From Asanoa hainanensis (GTDB lineage Bacteria; Actinomycetota; Actinomycetes; Mycobacteriales; Micromonosporaceae): DNA of 64,000 bases. The position numbers and the translations under genes were made by a program. This document shows, piece by piece, positions 46,425-55,134 of the stretch. Location of the stretch: positions 248,001 to 312,000 of the forward strand of contig NZ_FZPH01000009.1 in NCBI RefSeq assembly GCF_900188485.1, written 5' to 3'. Below the pieces are notes generated by a model. It was not told where the DNA came from and made no database searches. It saw only the letters and a list, made by a program, of their open reading frames with translations. The stretch's first letter is position 1, and every line of letters starts with the position of its first letter.

Positions 46425-47036
46425 TTAATCCAGGGCGGCGAGCAGCGCGTCCAGGCGCTCGGTGTCCAGCCACCCGTTGACCGCGACGGCACCGGTCCGG
46501 TCGACGTCGACCTGGACGCGGTCGACCGCGCCCGCCTGCCAGTCGACCAGGTCGGGGAACCGGTCGTCGAGCACCACGAACTCCTGGTTGGTCGAGCCGG
46601 CCCAGGGGCGCTGGTGGTCGATCCGGTCCTGCCGGAACGGGCCCGCCACCAGCAGGTCCGTGGCCGCGAGCAGGTCGGCGACCCCGGGTTTGCCGGCCGC
46701 CGCGGCCCGGCGCAGGGCCGCGTGGGTGTAGCCGGAGAAGGTCAGCACCGAGCGACCGCCGGCGCGCACCCGGCGGGCCACCGCGGCCAGCCCCTCGGCC
46801 TGGTCGAACGGCTCACCGCCGAGGAGGGTCAGGCCGCCGGACGGCTCGGCTAGGACCCGGGCCGCCAGTGCGGTCGACGACCAGGGGACGCCGCCCTCGG
46901 CCGCGAACAGATGTGGGTTGAAGCAGCCGGCGCAGCGGATCGAGCAACCCTGCACCCAGACGGCGGTACGCACGCCCGGGCCCTCGGCAGTCGTGGTGCC
47001 GAGGTAGCGGGCGACGGCGACCGCCGGTTCAGACAT
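46425..47036 (-). CDS. Radical-SAM 4Fe-4S activase-like protein (NrdG/PflA type)
   Basis: A 203-residue protein. The cluster motif CxxxCxxC is in VWVQGCSIRCAGCFNPH, and LTLLGGEPFDQAEGLAAV is the glycyl-radical-activase GGEP-type motif that contacts SAM. FSGYTHAALRRA and FVVLDDRFP follow. Known relatives activate anaerobic ribonucleotide reductase or pyruvate formate-lyase, but no glycyl radical enzyme is encoded here. It is the last gene of the five-gene operon with the Ycf46-like ATPase, and its start overlaps the previous gene by 8 bp, so it probably modifies or serves that system (inference). Confidence 0.87.
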   Translation of the reverse strand: MSEPAVAVARYLGTTTAEGPGVRTAVWVQGCSIRCAGCFNPHLFAAEGGVPWSSTALAARVLAEPSGGLTLLGGEPFDQAEGLAAVARRVRAGGRSVLTFSGYTHAALRRAAAAGKPGVADLLAATDLLVAGPFRQDRIDHQRPWAGSTNQEFVVLDDRFPDLVDWQAGAVDRVQVDVDRTGAVAVNGWLDTERLDALLAALD

Positions 47037-47796
47037 CGAGGATGCGGCCCGCGTGGCCGCCCGGGCCGGGTGGGTGCGGCTGCGGCGGAGGTGCCGTGGC
47101 GACGGGGATGGCACGGACCAGCGGCAGGATCCGGACGTATTCGTGCGGTTGCAGCCCGAGCGCCGCACTGAACGCGTAGACGTCCGCGAAGCCGCCGCGA
47201 CGTTCCCGCTCGGCGACCGCCCGCAGCGCTCGTGCGTGGTCGAAGTGGGGGAGCGTCACCAGTTGCGCCGCGGTGGCGGAGTTGACGTCGATCGGCTCGG
47301 CCGACGCGGGCGGTGCGGGCTGGGCGGGCGGCGGCGCCGGATACGAGGGCTGTGCCGGCGGATACGAGGGCTGTGCCGCCGGGTAGGTGGGCTGGGCCGG
47401 CGGGTACGGGGGATGGAACGCCGGATAGCCGGGCGGTGGCGCCAGCGGTGTGGCATGCCAGGGGACGTAGGTGGCCTTGAAGCGCAGCCACGTGGGGTTT
47501 ATCGCGAAGGCGTGCAGGATGACGGCGAGCCAGGTCACCAGCCACAGGCCGACCGCCCAGTTGCTCAGGGCGGTGTCCTGCTCCGACTCACCGATCACGA
47601 TGAACAACGCGGTCGAGACCACCAGGTAGGCGATGCCGGAGATCCACAGTGCACGGCGCTTCATCCGGATCCCGAGGTAGATCAGGGCGCTGGAGCCGAG
47701 GCAGCCGAAGCCGGCCACCGGCAGCACCAGCCAGAGGCTGTGCAGCACTCGCCACGACAGCTTGCGGGCCGGGCCAGGGTCAAAGGCGGTCGACAT
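47029..47796 (-). CDS. Membrane protein with Pro-rich linker and helix-hairpin-helix tail
   Basis: A 255-residue protein in three parts: four membrane helices (about residues 15-110), a Pro/Ala/Tyr/Gln-rich linker with repeated (Y/S)YPPAQP units (about 125-175), and a C-terminal domain IDVNSATAAQLVTLPHFDHARALRAV like the ComEA helix-hairpin-helix. Such domains bind DNA non-specifically or mediate protein contacts. The arrangement places the tail in the cytoplasm or outside depending on topology, which I cannot fix. It overlaps the DUF2997 gene by 17 bp and the activase gene by 8 bp, so it belongs to the Ycf46-like operon. Confidence 0.8.
   Translation of the reverse strand: MSTAFDPGPARKLSWRVLHSLWLVLPVAGFGCLGSSALIYLGIRMKRRALWISGIAYLVVSTALFIVIGESEQDTALSNWAVGLWLVTWLAVILHAFAINPTWLRFKATYVPWHATPLAPPPGYPAFHPPYPPAQPTYPAAQPSYPPAQPSYPAPPPAQPAPPASAEPIDVNSATAAQLVTLPHFDHARALRAVAERERRGGFADVYAFSAALGLQPHEYVRILPLVRAIPVATAPPPQPHPPGPGGHAGRILDV
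47336..47431. repeat. Short tandem repeats encoding a Pro/Tyr-rich linker
   Basis: Degenerate 24-27-bp units (GGATACGAGGGCTGTGCCGG and variants) repeat about four times on the minus-strand coding sequence, encoding PAQPSYPP-like units. They are intragenic and low-complexity, not CRISPR-like. Confidence 0.7.
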
Positions 47797-47998
47797 CGTG
47801 CACCGTCTCCGTGGTCTCGACCGTGGCGCGGGCACGGGTGTAGTCGGCGGTGTGCGCGCTCGACACGGTGGTCGCGTCGAGCAGGTCTTCGAGCACGGCG
47901 ATGTAGTCGAGGCACTCGGCGCCGTGGATGCCGTGCGTCTCGGCGGTGACCGTGCCGTCGGGGGCGACCACCACCGTGACCGCCTCGCGCGCGGTCAT
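47780..47998 (-). CDS. DUF2997-domain small protein
   Basis: A 72-residue protein: VTVVVAPDGTVTAETHGIHGAECLDYIAVLEDLL is the DUF2997 pattern, with a Cys in GAECLD. DUF2997 proteins are found with DUF1257/Ycf35-like proteins in cyanobacteria and other bacteria; no molecular function is established to my knowledge. It overlaps the DUF1257-like gene by four bases (ATGA), and its C-terminal part overlaps the next gene by 17 bp. Confidence 0.85.
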   Translation of the reverse strand: MTAREAVTVVVAPDGTVTAETHGIHGAECLDYIAVLEDLLDATTVSSAHTADYTRARATVETTETVHDVDRL

Positions 47999-48459
47999 GC
48001 CCGCTCCCGCTGCTCGACAGCGAAGACCAGCCGCACGGACGCGTCTTCCTCTAGCGTCTCGGACTCGAGGCGGAGCCCGGCCGCCGGCGCGCGGGTGCGC
48101 AGCCGGTCGAGCACGGCCGCCTGCACCTGCCTGCCGTACGCCTCGTCGAGCCGCCGGACGATCTCGACAGCGCGGGACTCGTCGACGTCACCGGCGAAGT
48201 GCGCCGCCCAGATGCCCTCGGTGTCACGGGTGAACCGGGCGGTGACGCCCTGCCACACCGCGTCGACCAGGTCGGTGCCGGTCGTGACGACGGCACCGGT
48301 CTCGCGCAGCGCCGCGGACAGCAGCGCGCTGTCGCGCATCCGGGTCGACACCGTGCAGACCAGGCCGCCGCCGGACCCACCCGGCTGGTCGGCGGCGCGG
48401 GCCGAGATGGCCGCCGCGGCGGCCAGTGCCGCCGGAATGAGGAGCAGGGAGACGCTCAT
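47995..48459 (-). CDS. Ycf35/DUF1257-like protein with N-terminal membrane anchor
   Basis: A 154-residue protein. Residues about 1-20 form a hydrophobic segment (MSVSLLLIPAALAAAAAIS), probably an anchor. The rest follows the DUF1257 pattern: CTVSTRMRDSALLSAALRET, then a variable centre, and RRLDEAYGRQVQAAVLDRLR with LRLESETLEEDASVRLVF at the end. Ycf35 proteins are conserved in algal plastids and cyanobacteria and have no assigned mechanism. The Cys is in LVCTVS. It lies 27 bp downstream of the AAA+ gene and overlaps the DUF2997 gene. Confidence 0.75.
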   Translation of the reverse strand: MSVSLLLIPAALAAAAAISARAADQPGGSGGGLVCTVSTRMRDSALLSAALRETGAVVTTGTDLVDAVWQGVTARFTRDTEGIWAAHFAGDVDESRAVEIVRRLDEAYGRQVQAAVLDRLRTRAPAAGLRLESETLEEDASVRLVFAVEQRERA

Positions 48460-48486
48460 CCCACCATCCAACCATCGACGAGGCAA

Positions 48487-50118
48487 TCAGAACTCCACCG
48501 GCCGGCCGCCGTGCGAACGATGCGGGCCGCCCGCGTCGGGTCGCGGTTGCGGCGTTTCGAGATCCCAGTCCTCGGCGGCGGTCGCGGCGACCGCGCGGGC
48601 GTCGGCCCAGGCCCGGACCGCGGCGATCCGCTCGGCCTGGGTGCGGCTCAGCGGCACCATGTTGACCAGAGCCCGCACGACGTCGTCCTGGCGCAACGGG
48701 CGTCGCTCGGCGAAGGCGTCGTAGACGGCGGCGACGAGCGCGTGCTCGATCTCGGCGCCGGAGTAGCCCTCGCTTAGCGAGGTGAGCTCGGCGAGCACGC
48801 CGCTGTCGACGGAGAGCGCCCCACCCACCCGCGGGTTGCGCAGCCAGCGGGCGAGGTGGACCTGCCAGATCGAGCCGCGCTCGGCCCGGGTCGGCAGGTC
48901 CACGAAGAACACCTCGTCGAACCGGCCCTTGCGGAGGAGCTCGGGCGGGAGGCTCTCGATCTCGTTGGCGGTGGCGATCACGAACACCGGCCGGTTCTTC
49001 TCCTGCAGCCAGGTCAGGAACGAGCCGAACACCCGCGACGAGGTGCCGGAGTCGCCGGCGCCGGTGGCGGCGAAGCCCTTCTCGATCTCGTCGATCCAGA
49101 GGACGCACGGCGACACCGCCTCGGCCGTGCGGATCGCACTGCGCATGTTCTGCTCGCTCGACCCGACGAGGCCGGAGAACACCCGCCCGATGTCGAGGCG
49201 GAGCAGCGGGATGCCCCACGCGGCCGCGACGGCCTTGGCGGTCAGCGACTTGCCGCAGCCGGGTACGCCGGTGATCAGCACGCCGCGCGGCGCCGGCAGG
49301 CCGTAGTCGGCCGCGTCCGCCAGCCACGCGCCCTCGCGGCGGCCCAACCAGCGCTTCAGGTTCTCGAGCCCGCCGACGTCGGACAGCACCGGCCCGGTCT
49401 CGACGAACTCGAGCAGCCCCGCCTTGCGTACCGTCTGCCGCTTCTCCTCCAGGATCACGGGCAGGTCGGCGATGCTGATGACGCCGTCGTTGACCATCGC
49501 GCGGGCGAACGCGTTCTCCGCCTCGTGCAGCGTCAGGCCGAGCGCGGCCTTGGCGAACCGCTCGCGTCCGCTGTCGTCGAGGTCGATCCGGAGCCGGGGC
49601 GAGCCGGCGTTGGCCCGGAGCATCCCGTCCAGCACGGCACGGATGTCGGTCTCGGACGGCAAGGGGAAGTCGACGACCGTGACGTCCTTTTCGAGCTCGA
49701 CCGGCACCCGGTGGACCGGCGAGACGAGCACGAGGCTGCGCGGAATGGCGCCGGACCGGAACGCGGTCGCCAGGTCGCGCAGGCGCCGGATCACCGCCGG
49801 GTCGCCGGGCTGGCCGGCGCCGCCGAGCACGGGATGCAGGTCGCGGAACACCGCGACGATCGGCTGGTGGATCCGCAACAACGCGTCGAGCGCGTCCGAC
49901 GGGTTCTTCGTGCGGCCCTGCTCCTCGCCGTCGTCGCGGCGCAGCCCATCGGTCAGCGACCAGGTCCACACCGCGCGCGGGGTGCGCACGAGACCGGCGT
50001 CACCGGCGACCGCGCGCACCTCGAACAGCACCCGCAGCTCCTCGTGCGACTCGACCGCGATGATCGGGAAGCGCGCCTTGAGCAGTTGGGCGAGGGTGGT
50101 GCGGAAGGACTCTGCCAC
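48487..50118 (-). CDS. Ycf46-like AAA+ ATPase
   Basis: A 543-residue ATPase. The N-terminal half (about 1-255) is a degenerate RecA/AAA-like domain ([48 protein letters not shown]) without Walker A. The C-terminal half is a full AAA+ module: [12 protein letters not shown], Walker [16 protein letters not shown] (about 290), Walker [12 protein letters not shown], sensor 1 VIATANEI, arginine-finger region [16 protein letters not shown], and sensor 2 [11 protein letters not shown]. This two-domain layout is that of Ycf46. GTG 50118 was selected because the Ycf46 fold begins there; there is no strong ribosome binding site. It is the first gene of the five-gene operon. Confidence 0.88.
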   Translation of the reverse strand: MAESFRTTLAQLLKARFPIIAVESHEELRVLFEVRAVAGDAGLVRTPRAVWTWSLTDGLRRDDGEEQGRTKNPSDALDALLRIHQPIVAVFRDLHPVLGGAGQPGDPAVIRRLRDLATAFRSGAIPRSLVLVSPVHRVPVELEKDVTVVDFPLPSETDIRAVLDGMLRANAGSPRLRIDLDDSGRERFAKAALGLTLHEAENAFARAMVNDGVISIADLPVILEEKRQTVRKAGLLEFVETGPVLSDVGGLENLKRWLGRREGAWLADAADYGLPAPRGVLITGVPGCGKSLTAKAVAAAWGIPLLRLDIGRVFSGLVGSSEQNMRSAIRTAEAVSPCVLWIDEIEKGFAATGAGDSGTSSRVFGSFLTWLQEKNRPVFVIATANEIESLPPELLRKGRFDEVFFVDLPTRAERGSIWQVHLARWLRNPRVGGALSVDSGVLAELTSLSEGYSGAEIEHALVAAVYDAFAERRPLRQDDVVRALVNMVPLSRTQAERIAAVRAWADARAVAATAAEDWDLETPQPRPDAGGPHRSHGGRPVEF

Positions 50119-50161
50119 GCGGGCAGTCTGCCCTATCCGCACCACCCTCCACGATGCTCCC

Positions 50162-52237
50162 TTACGGTGTCGTCGCCGGGAAAAGGACGACCTGGTCGGT
50201 GCCGACCTGGCCGTCGGCGTCGGTGTACGTCGCCACGAAGACGCCGGAGAGGTTGTCACCGGATCCGTGACCGGGTGCCGAGGTGGTGATGCTGCCGGAG
50301 CAACCCGTCGCCGAGGTGATCGGGTGGCCGTGCTCGTCGTGGCCGAGGATGTAGTTCACGGTGACCCGCGAGCAGTCCGTCGGCTGGTTGTCGACCACGG
50401 TCACCTGGAAGGGCACCGTGTCACCGAACTCGAACGGCTGACCCTCCTGCGGTGCGACGATCGTGACCGTCGGTGGCCGGGGGCCGACGACGAACGGAAG
50501 CTCGGCCGACGCCGAACGACCGGTGCTGTCGGTGACCTTGAGCGTGACCCGGTAGTTCCCGTTCGCGGCGAACGTGTACGTCGGGTTCGCCGCCCGCGAG
50601 TCCACCGTGCCGTTGGCGTCGAAGTCCCACGCGTACCGCAGCGCGTCGCCGTCCGCGTCGGTGGTGCCGGCGCTGGAGAACTGGACGGTCAACGGTGCGT
50701 CGCCGGCCAGCGGTTGGGCGCTGATCACCGGGACCGGCGTGCGGTTGCCACGCACGAAGTCGAACCTGGACAGTTGCGCGTCCGGGTTCTCGGCGAAGAA
50801 GCCGTCGCCGTATTCGAGGACGTAGAGCGCGCCGTCGGGGCCGAACTCCATGTCCATCGGGTTGTCGACCACGAAGGAGCCCAGCACCGGCCGGATGTCG
50901 GCCACGTTGCCGTGCCGGTCGAGGCGGAACTCCTTGATGTAGTCACGCGTCCACTCGTAGAACAGCGGCACGCCGTCGTAGTAGGACGGCCACTTGGTCC
51001 GCGAGTCGTTGCGCTTGTCGTATTCATAAGCCGGGCCGCCCATCGGGCCGATGCCGCCCTCGCCGAGGCCCGGGAACTCCGCCGACGGCGCGTAGGAGTA
51101 GGCCACCTCGGCCTTCTCCACCGCGGGCAGCCGGGTCAGGCCGGTGTTGTGCGGCGACTCGTTGACGGGCCGCCGGCAGTTGAACGGCGCACCCGACGTG
51201 CCCGTGGCGAAGTCGTAGTCCACGTAGGGCAGTGCGTCGGTCGCGCAGTACGGCCAGCCGTAGTTGGCCGGCTTGTCGATCCGCATCCACCGGCCCTGGC
51301 CGGCCGGCCCACGCGCCGGGTCGGCCGCGCCGGCGTCCGGCGAGTAGTCGCCCACGTACACGTCGTCGGTCCGCTTGTCGACGGCGAACCGGAACGGGTT
51401 GCGCAGGCCCATCGCGTAGATCTCCGGGCGGGTCTTCGGCGTGCCCGGCTTGAACAGGTTGCCGGACGGGATGGTGTAGCCGCCGCCGTTCTTGACCCGG
51501 ATCCGCAGCACCTTGCCGCGCAGGTCGTTGGTGTTGGCCGACGTGCGCTGCGCGTCGAAGGCCGGGTTGCGGGTGGCCCGCTCGTCGATCGGCACGTAGC
51601 CGTCGGAGAAGAACGGGTTGCTGTCGTCACCGGTCGACAGGTAGAGGTTGCCCTCGCTGTCGAAGTCGATCTGCCCACCGACGTGGCAGCAGATGCCGCG
51701 GTCGGTGTTCACCTGGATGATCTTCTGCTCGCTGCGGAGGTTGAGCGTGTTGCCTTCCAGCTTGAACCGGGAAAGCTGGAGGTGGCCCTTGAACGGCGCG
51801 AAGTCGGCCGCGGTGCCCTCGAACGGCGCGTCGCCCTCGTTGACGTCCGGCGTCGCCGGGTCGTCGGTCGGGGTGTCCAGCACCGGCGAGTAGTAGAGGT
51901 AGACCCACTTGTTGCGGGCGAAGTCCGCGTCGATCGCGACGCCCTGCAGGCCTTCCTCGTCGTGTTCGTAGACGGGCACGTCGGCGGCGAGTATGTTGCG
52001 CCCCGAGCGTGGGTCGTGGATCCGCACCTCACCGGTGCGGGCGGTGTGCAGCACCCGGTTGTCGGGCAGCACGGCGAGGCTGACGGGCTCGCCGGGAAAG
52101 TCGTTGAGCGTGACCTTCTGGAAGTTGCTGTCGGCGGGTGGCCCGCCGGGTGGTGCGGCCGCGGCCGGTGACAGCGATATGCCGCCGCCGGCTACCGCGA
52201 GGAGCGGCGCGACGACCAGGGCAAGCTTCTTGCGCAA
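50162..52237 (-). CDS. Secreted glucose/sorbosone dehydrogenase-like protein with PKD domain
   Basis: A 691-residue exported protein. A basic signal peptide (RKKLALVVAPLLAVAGG...SPAAAA) is followed by a GSDH-type beta-propeller related to PQQ-dependent aldose dehydrogenases (about 45-490: DEEGLQGVAIDADFARNKWVY, CCHVGGQIDFDSEGNLYLSTGDD, LRNPFRFAVDK, GPDGALYVLEYGDG), a PKD domain (about 500-590: DGDALRYAWDFDANGTVDS), and a C-terminal beta domain with a Cys pair. The start is a TTG at 52235-52237: GGAGG lies 6 bp upstream, and the signal peptide begins there. The electron acceptor and substrate are not predictable. Confidence 0.88.
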   Translation of the reverse strand: MRKKLALVVAPLLAVAGGGISLSPAAAAPPGGPPADSNFQKVTLNDFPGEPVSLAVLPDNRVLHTARTGEVRIHDPRSGRNILAADVPVYEHDEEGLQGVAIDADFARNKWVYLYYSPVLDTPTDDPATPDVNEGDAPFEGTAADFAPFKGHLQLSRFKLEGNTLNLRSEQKIIQVNTDRGICCHVGGQIDFDSEGNLYLSTGDDSNPFFSDGYVPIDERATRNPAFDAQRTSANTNDLRGKVLRIRVKNGGGYTIPSGNLFKPGTPKTRPEIYAMGLRNPFRFAVDKRTDDVYVGDYSPDAGAADPARGPAGQGRWMRIDKPANYGWPYCATDALPYVDYDFATGTSGAPFNCRRPVNESPHNTGLTRLPAVEKAEVAYSYAPSAEFPGLGEGGIGPMGGPAYEYDKRNDSRTKWPSYYDGVPLFYEWTRDYIKEFRLDRHGNVADIRPVLGSFVVDNPMDMEFGPDGALYVLEYGDGFFAENPDAQLSRFDFVRGNRTPVPVISAQPLAGDAPLTVQFSSAGTTDADGDALRYAWDFDANGTVDSRAANPTYTFAANGNYRVTLKVTDSTGRSASAELPFVVGPRPPTVTIVAPQEGQPFEFGDTVPFQVTVVDNQPTDCSRVTVNYILGHDEHGHPITSATGCSGSITTSAPGHGSGDNLSGVFVATYTDADGQVGTDQVVLFPATTP

Positions 52238-52587
52238 CTGACGCCTCCTGTGTCTGGGTGAACAGAGCACACCCGGACCGGGTCAGCGTCGCATGTCGTT
52301 CGTCGCCGACACGATGGCACGCCGGACGCACGGCCGGTCACGGGTGACCAGGCGTTCGCCGGCTGGTGCCACGGGGCCGACGAGAGGCGAGACCGAACTC
52401 GCGGGGCGGCGCGCACAACGTCGGGGCCCGTGCCAAGGGCCCACGCGCCGACGAGCGGCGAGGATCTCGCACAACGGTGTGAAGTTCCGGAACCCCCCAT
52501 CGATTGATCGGAACATCTCGATCCTTCCGGTCACCCTACGCGATTTAATCGATGGCTGCCCGCCGATAAGGGTTGCTAATTTGCGGC
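52238..52587. other. Intergenic region between two divergent genes
   Basis: These 350 bp separate the sugar-dehydrogenase and methyltransferase starts. No frame here looks coding. The region carries both promoters, an A+T-richer stretch from 52495 on, and a 9-bp inverted repeat listed separately. Confidence 0.6.
52497..52555. repeat. Spaced 9-bp inverted repeat upstream of the methyltransferase gene
   Basis: CCATCGATT (52497-52505) and AATCGATGG (52547-52555) are exact inverted copies separated by 41 bp, upstream of the methyltransferase promoter. They could be paired regulator half-sites or chance. Confidence 0.4.
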
Positions 52588-53328
52588 ATGACCTCACCCC
52601 CGCCTGCGGGCAACGGCGCGCGGCTCACCTTCATGGCACCGCTGTCCGCGGCGCGGGCCGACCGCATCGTGACCGGCCTCGCTGCCGGATCGCCGTCCAC
52701 TGTGGTTGATCTGGGCTGTGGTTGGGGAGAGCTGCTGCTGCGGGTCGTGGCGGCCTGCCCGGGCGCCAAGGGCATCGGTCTCGACACCCACGAACCCGAC
52801 CTGGCCCGCGGGCGCGCCAACGCGGAGGCCCGCGGGCTCGACGGGCGCGTCACGTTCGTCGACGGCCCGGCCGCCGACCACCGCGACACCGCCGACCTGC
52901 TCGTCAGCGTCGGCGCCTACCAGGCGTTCGGCACGATCGCGTCGGCCCTGGGCGCCATCCGGGAGCTGGTCAACCCGGGCGGGCGGGTGCTGTTCGCGGC
53001 CGAGTTCTGGGAGTCGCCGCCGCCACCCGACCGGCTCGCCCTGATGTGGCCGGGCATGTCGGCCGACGACTGCACCGACCTGGCCGGGCTCGTCGACCAG
53101 GCGATCGCGGCCGGCTTCCGGCCGCTGCGCGTCGAGACCGCCACGCGCGACGAGTGGGACGAGTTCGAGTCACTGCTGGCCGCCGACCGCGAAGAGTGGC
53201 TGATCACCCACCCGAACCACCCCGAAGCGGCGGCGGTACGCGAGCAGGCGGACAGCCAGCGGAACATCTGGCTGCGGGGCCACCGGGGCCTGATGGGCTT
53301 CGCGTACCTGACGTTGGGGCCGAGCTAG
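52588..53328 (+). CDS. SAM-dependent methyltransferase
   Basis: A 246-residue class I methyltransferase: motif I VVDLGCGWGELLLRV (about 40-54), acidic residue in GIGLDTHEPDL, DGPAADHRDTADLLVSVGAYQAFG, and VNPGGRVLFAAEFWE. The centre (YQAFGT, RELVNPGG) resembles the group of small-molecule methyltransferases. ATG 52588 is preferred because a TAATTT -10-like hexamer (52577-52582) ends 5 bp upstream, fitting a leaderless start. Substrate unknown. Confidence 0.87.
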   Translation: MTSPPPAGNGARLTFMAPLSAARADRIVTGLAAGSPSTVVDLGCGWGELLLRVVAACPGAKGIGLDTHEPDLARGRANAEARGLDGRVTFVDGPAADHRDTADLLVSVGAYQAFGTIASALGAIRELVNPGGRVLFAAEFWESPPPPDRLALMWPGMSADDCTDLAGLVDQAIAAGFRPLRVETATRDEWDEFESLLAADREEWLITHPNHPEAAAVREQADSQRNIWLRGHRGLMGFAYLTLGPS

Positions 53329-53804
53329 CGCCTGTCCTCCAGCGCGACCAGTGTGGCGTAGGTGACCGCGCCGTACACCAGGTGGGGGATCAGGTCGCTG
53401 AGCCAGTCGGTGGCCGACCAGGTGCGTGGGTCCGACACCCGCAGCCCGGCCAGCGTGCCGTCGCTGACTGCCATGGCGCCCAACCCCACCGCCACCGTGC
53501 CGACCGCCAGCGGCGGCCGCCAGCCCGCCGCGTGCAGCAGGCCGAACGCGGTGCCGACGAACACCCCGGACAGCACGCCGGAGAGGCCGCCGAGCCCGTT
53601 GAAGCGGTTCTGGCGGTGTGAGTTCTGCCCCGGTACGTCCAGCGGGAGGTGCTTGACGATCGCTTCGGCGGTTTCGGCCGGCACGTCGCTGGCCGGACGT
53701 CCCCGGATGGCCATGTCGAGGTAGGTGGTCGCGTCCAGCGCCGCGCAGCCCGCCGCACCGGCCGCGGCGCCGGCGGTCGCGCCGGACAGCAGCGTCAGGT
53801 CCAT
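53325..53804 (-). CDS. Small hypothetical membrane protein
   Basis: A 159-residue protein with three or four hydrophobic segments (about 3-22, 70-90, 95-115, 135-150) and a conserved-looking cytoplasmic segment TTYLDMAIRGRPASDVPAETAEAIVKHLPLDV. The type is common in actinobacteria but I do not know a name for it. ATG 53804 was chosen; ATG 53813 is in frame. The 3' end overlaps the convergent methyltransferase gene by four bases. Confidence 0.72.
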   Translation of the reverse strand: MDLTLLSGATAGAAAGAAGCAALDATTYLDMAIRGRPASDVPAETAEAIVKHLPLDVPGQNSHRQNRFNGLGGLSGVLSGVFVGTAFGLLHAAGWRPPLAVGTVAVGLGAMAVSDGTLAGLRVSDPRTWSATDWLSDLIPHLVYGAVTYATLVALEDRR

Positions 53805-53844
53805 GCCCCGCACATGCCCCGCGAGCCAGACCGCAAACTAGGGC

Positions 53845-55023
53845 GTGGACATCCCCAGCGCCGACCTCGCCCGCACCCTCGACCTGTCGGTCGCCCGGCG
53901 GTGGTTGCTCGACCGCCGCGCGGACCTGCTCGCCGAGCTCGGCGACTACGTGTCGCGGGAGACGCCCAGCGACAGCAAGCCGCACCTCGACGCCGGCCTG
54001 GACTGGCTCTCCGGCCGGCTCACCGAGGTGCTCGGGCCGCCCGAGTCGGTGCGGCGGGTGCCGTCCGCGACGCACGGCGACACGCTGGTCGCCGACTTCG
54101 CCGGGGTCGGGCCGCGCCGGTTGCTGGTGCTGTGCCACTACGACACCGTTTGGGGCGCGGGCACCCTCGCCGAGCGGCCGTTCGTGGTGGAGGGCCGGAT
54201 CGCTCGCGGCCCCGGTGTCTTCGACATGAAGGCCGGCCTCGTGCAGGCGCTGTGGGCCGTGCGGGCGCTGGACGCCGCCGGGCTGTCCCGGCCGCCGCTG
54301 CGCGTCGTGCTCAACGGCGACGAGGAACTGGGCAGCCCAAGCTCCCGGCCGGTGTTGGAGGCGGCGGCCGACGGCGTGACCGCCGCTCTGGTGCTGGAGC
54401 CCGGGCTCGCCGGTGCGCTGAAGACGGCTCGCAAGGGCATCGGCATGTTCCGGATCGACGTCACCGGCGTCGAGGCGCACGCCGGGCTCGACCCCGAGAA
54501 GGGGATCAGCGCGATCGACGAGCTCGCCCGGATCGTGCTCACGCTGCGGGCCGTGCAGGACCTGGCGCGTGGCACGAGCGTCAACGTGGGCACCATCGCG
54601 GGCGGCACCCGCGGCAACGTGATCGCCGGACACGCCTGGGCCGCCGTCGACGTGCGGGTCGCCGACCCGGCCGAGGCGCGGCGGGTCGACGCCGCGCTCG
54701 GCTCCCTGGAACCGGGCGATCCGCGCCTGACCGTCACGGTCGGCGGGGGTTGGAACAGGCCGCCGATGACGCGTACACCCGGGATCGCGGCCATGGTCGA
54801 CCTCGCCCGTGCTCTGGCGGCCCGGCTCGGCGGGGATCTGTCGGAATGCGCGGTTGGTGGTGGCAGCGACGCCAACTTCCTGGCCGCGCTGGGCGTGCCG
54901 CTGCTCGACGGTCTCGGCGCGGTCGGCGCCGGCGCGCACGCCCGTGACGAGCACATCGACGTCGACGCGACGGTCGCGCGCGCCGCGCTGGTCGCCGCGA
55001 TCGTCCACGCGTTCGCCTGCTAG
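53845..55023 (+). CDS. M20-family metallopeptidase
   Basis: A 392-residue zinc peptidase of the carboxypeptidase G2-like (M20) group. Zinc and catalytic residues are in LVLCHYDTVWGAG (His, Asp), GVFDMKAGL (Asp), NGDEELGSPSSR (catalytic Glu and metal Glu), LEPGL, and HARDEHIDV (His near the C-terminus). A dimerisation domain is inserted around 180-290 (GVEAHAGLDPEKGISAIDELA). No signal peptide is visible, so action is cytoplasmic. GTG 53845. Confidence 0.92.
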   Translation: MDIPSADLARTLDLSVARRWLLDRRADLLAELGDYVSRETPSDSKPHLDAGLDWLSGRLTEVLGPPESVRRVPSATHGDTLVADFAGVGPRRLLVLCHYDTVWGAGTLAERPFVVEGRIARGPGVFDMKAGLVQALWAVRALDAAGLSRPPLRVVLNGDEELGSPSSRPVLEAAADGVTAALVLEPGLAGALKTARKGIGMFRIDVTGVEAHAGLDPEKGISAIDELARIVLTLRAVQDLARGTSVNVGTIAGGTRGNVIAGHAWAAVDVRVADPAEARRVDAALGSLEPGDPRLTVTVGGGWNRPPMTRTPGIAAMVDLARALAARLGGDLSECAVGGGSDANFLAALGVPLLDGLGAVGAGAHARDEHIDVDATVARAALVAAIVHAFAC

Positions 55024-55134
55024 GGACCACGTCGGAAAACCGACCGGCCGATTCGAGGGATGTAAACATTCCGTAGTCTCGATGTCACTGCGGGTATTTC
55101 CCTGCCCGCACGGGGGCTATGCAGGAGGTCGGAC

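Noticed and set aside
47336-47431. CRISPR-like or microsatellite array
   Set aside because: The repeats are short, degenerate, in frame, and encode a Pro/Tyr-rich linker inside a real gene; there are no unique spacers.
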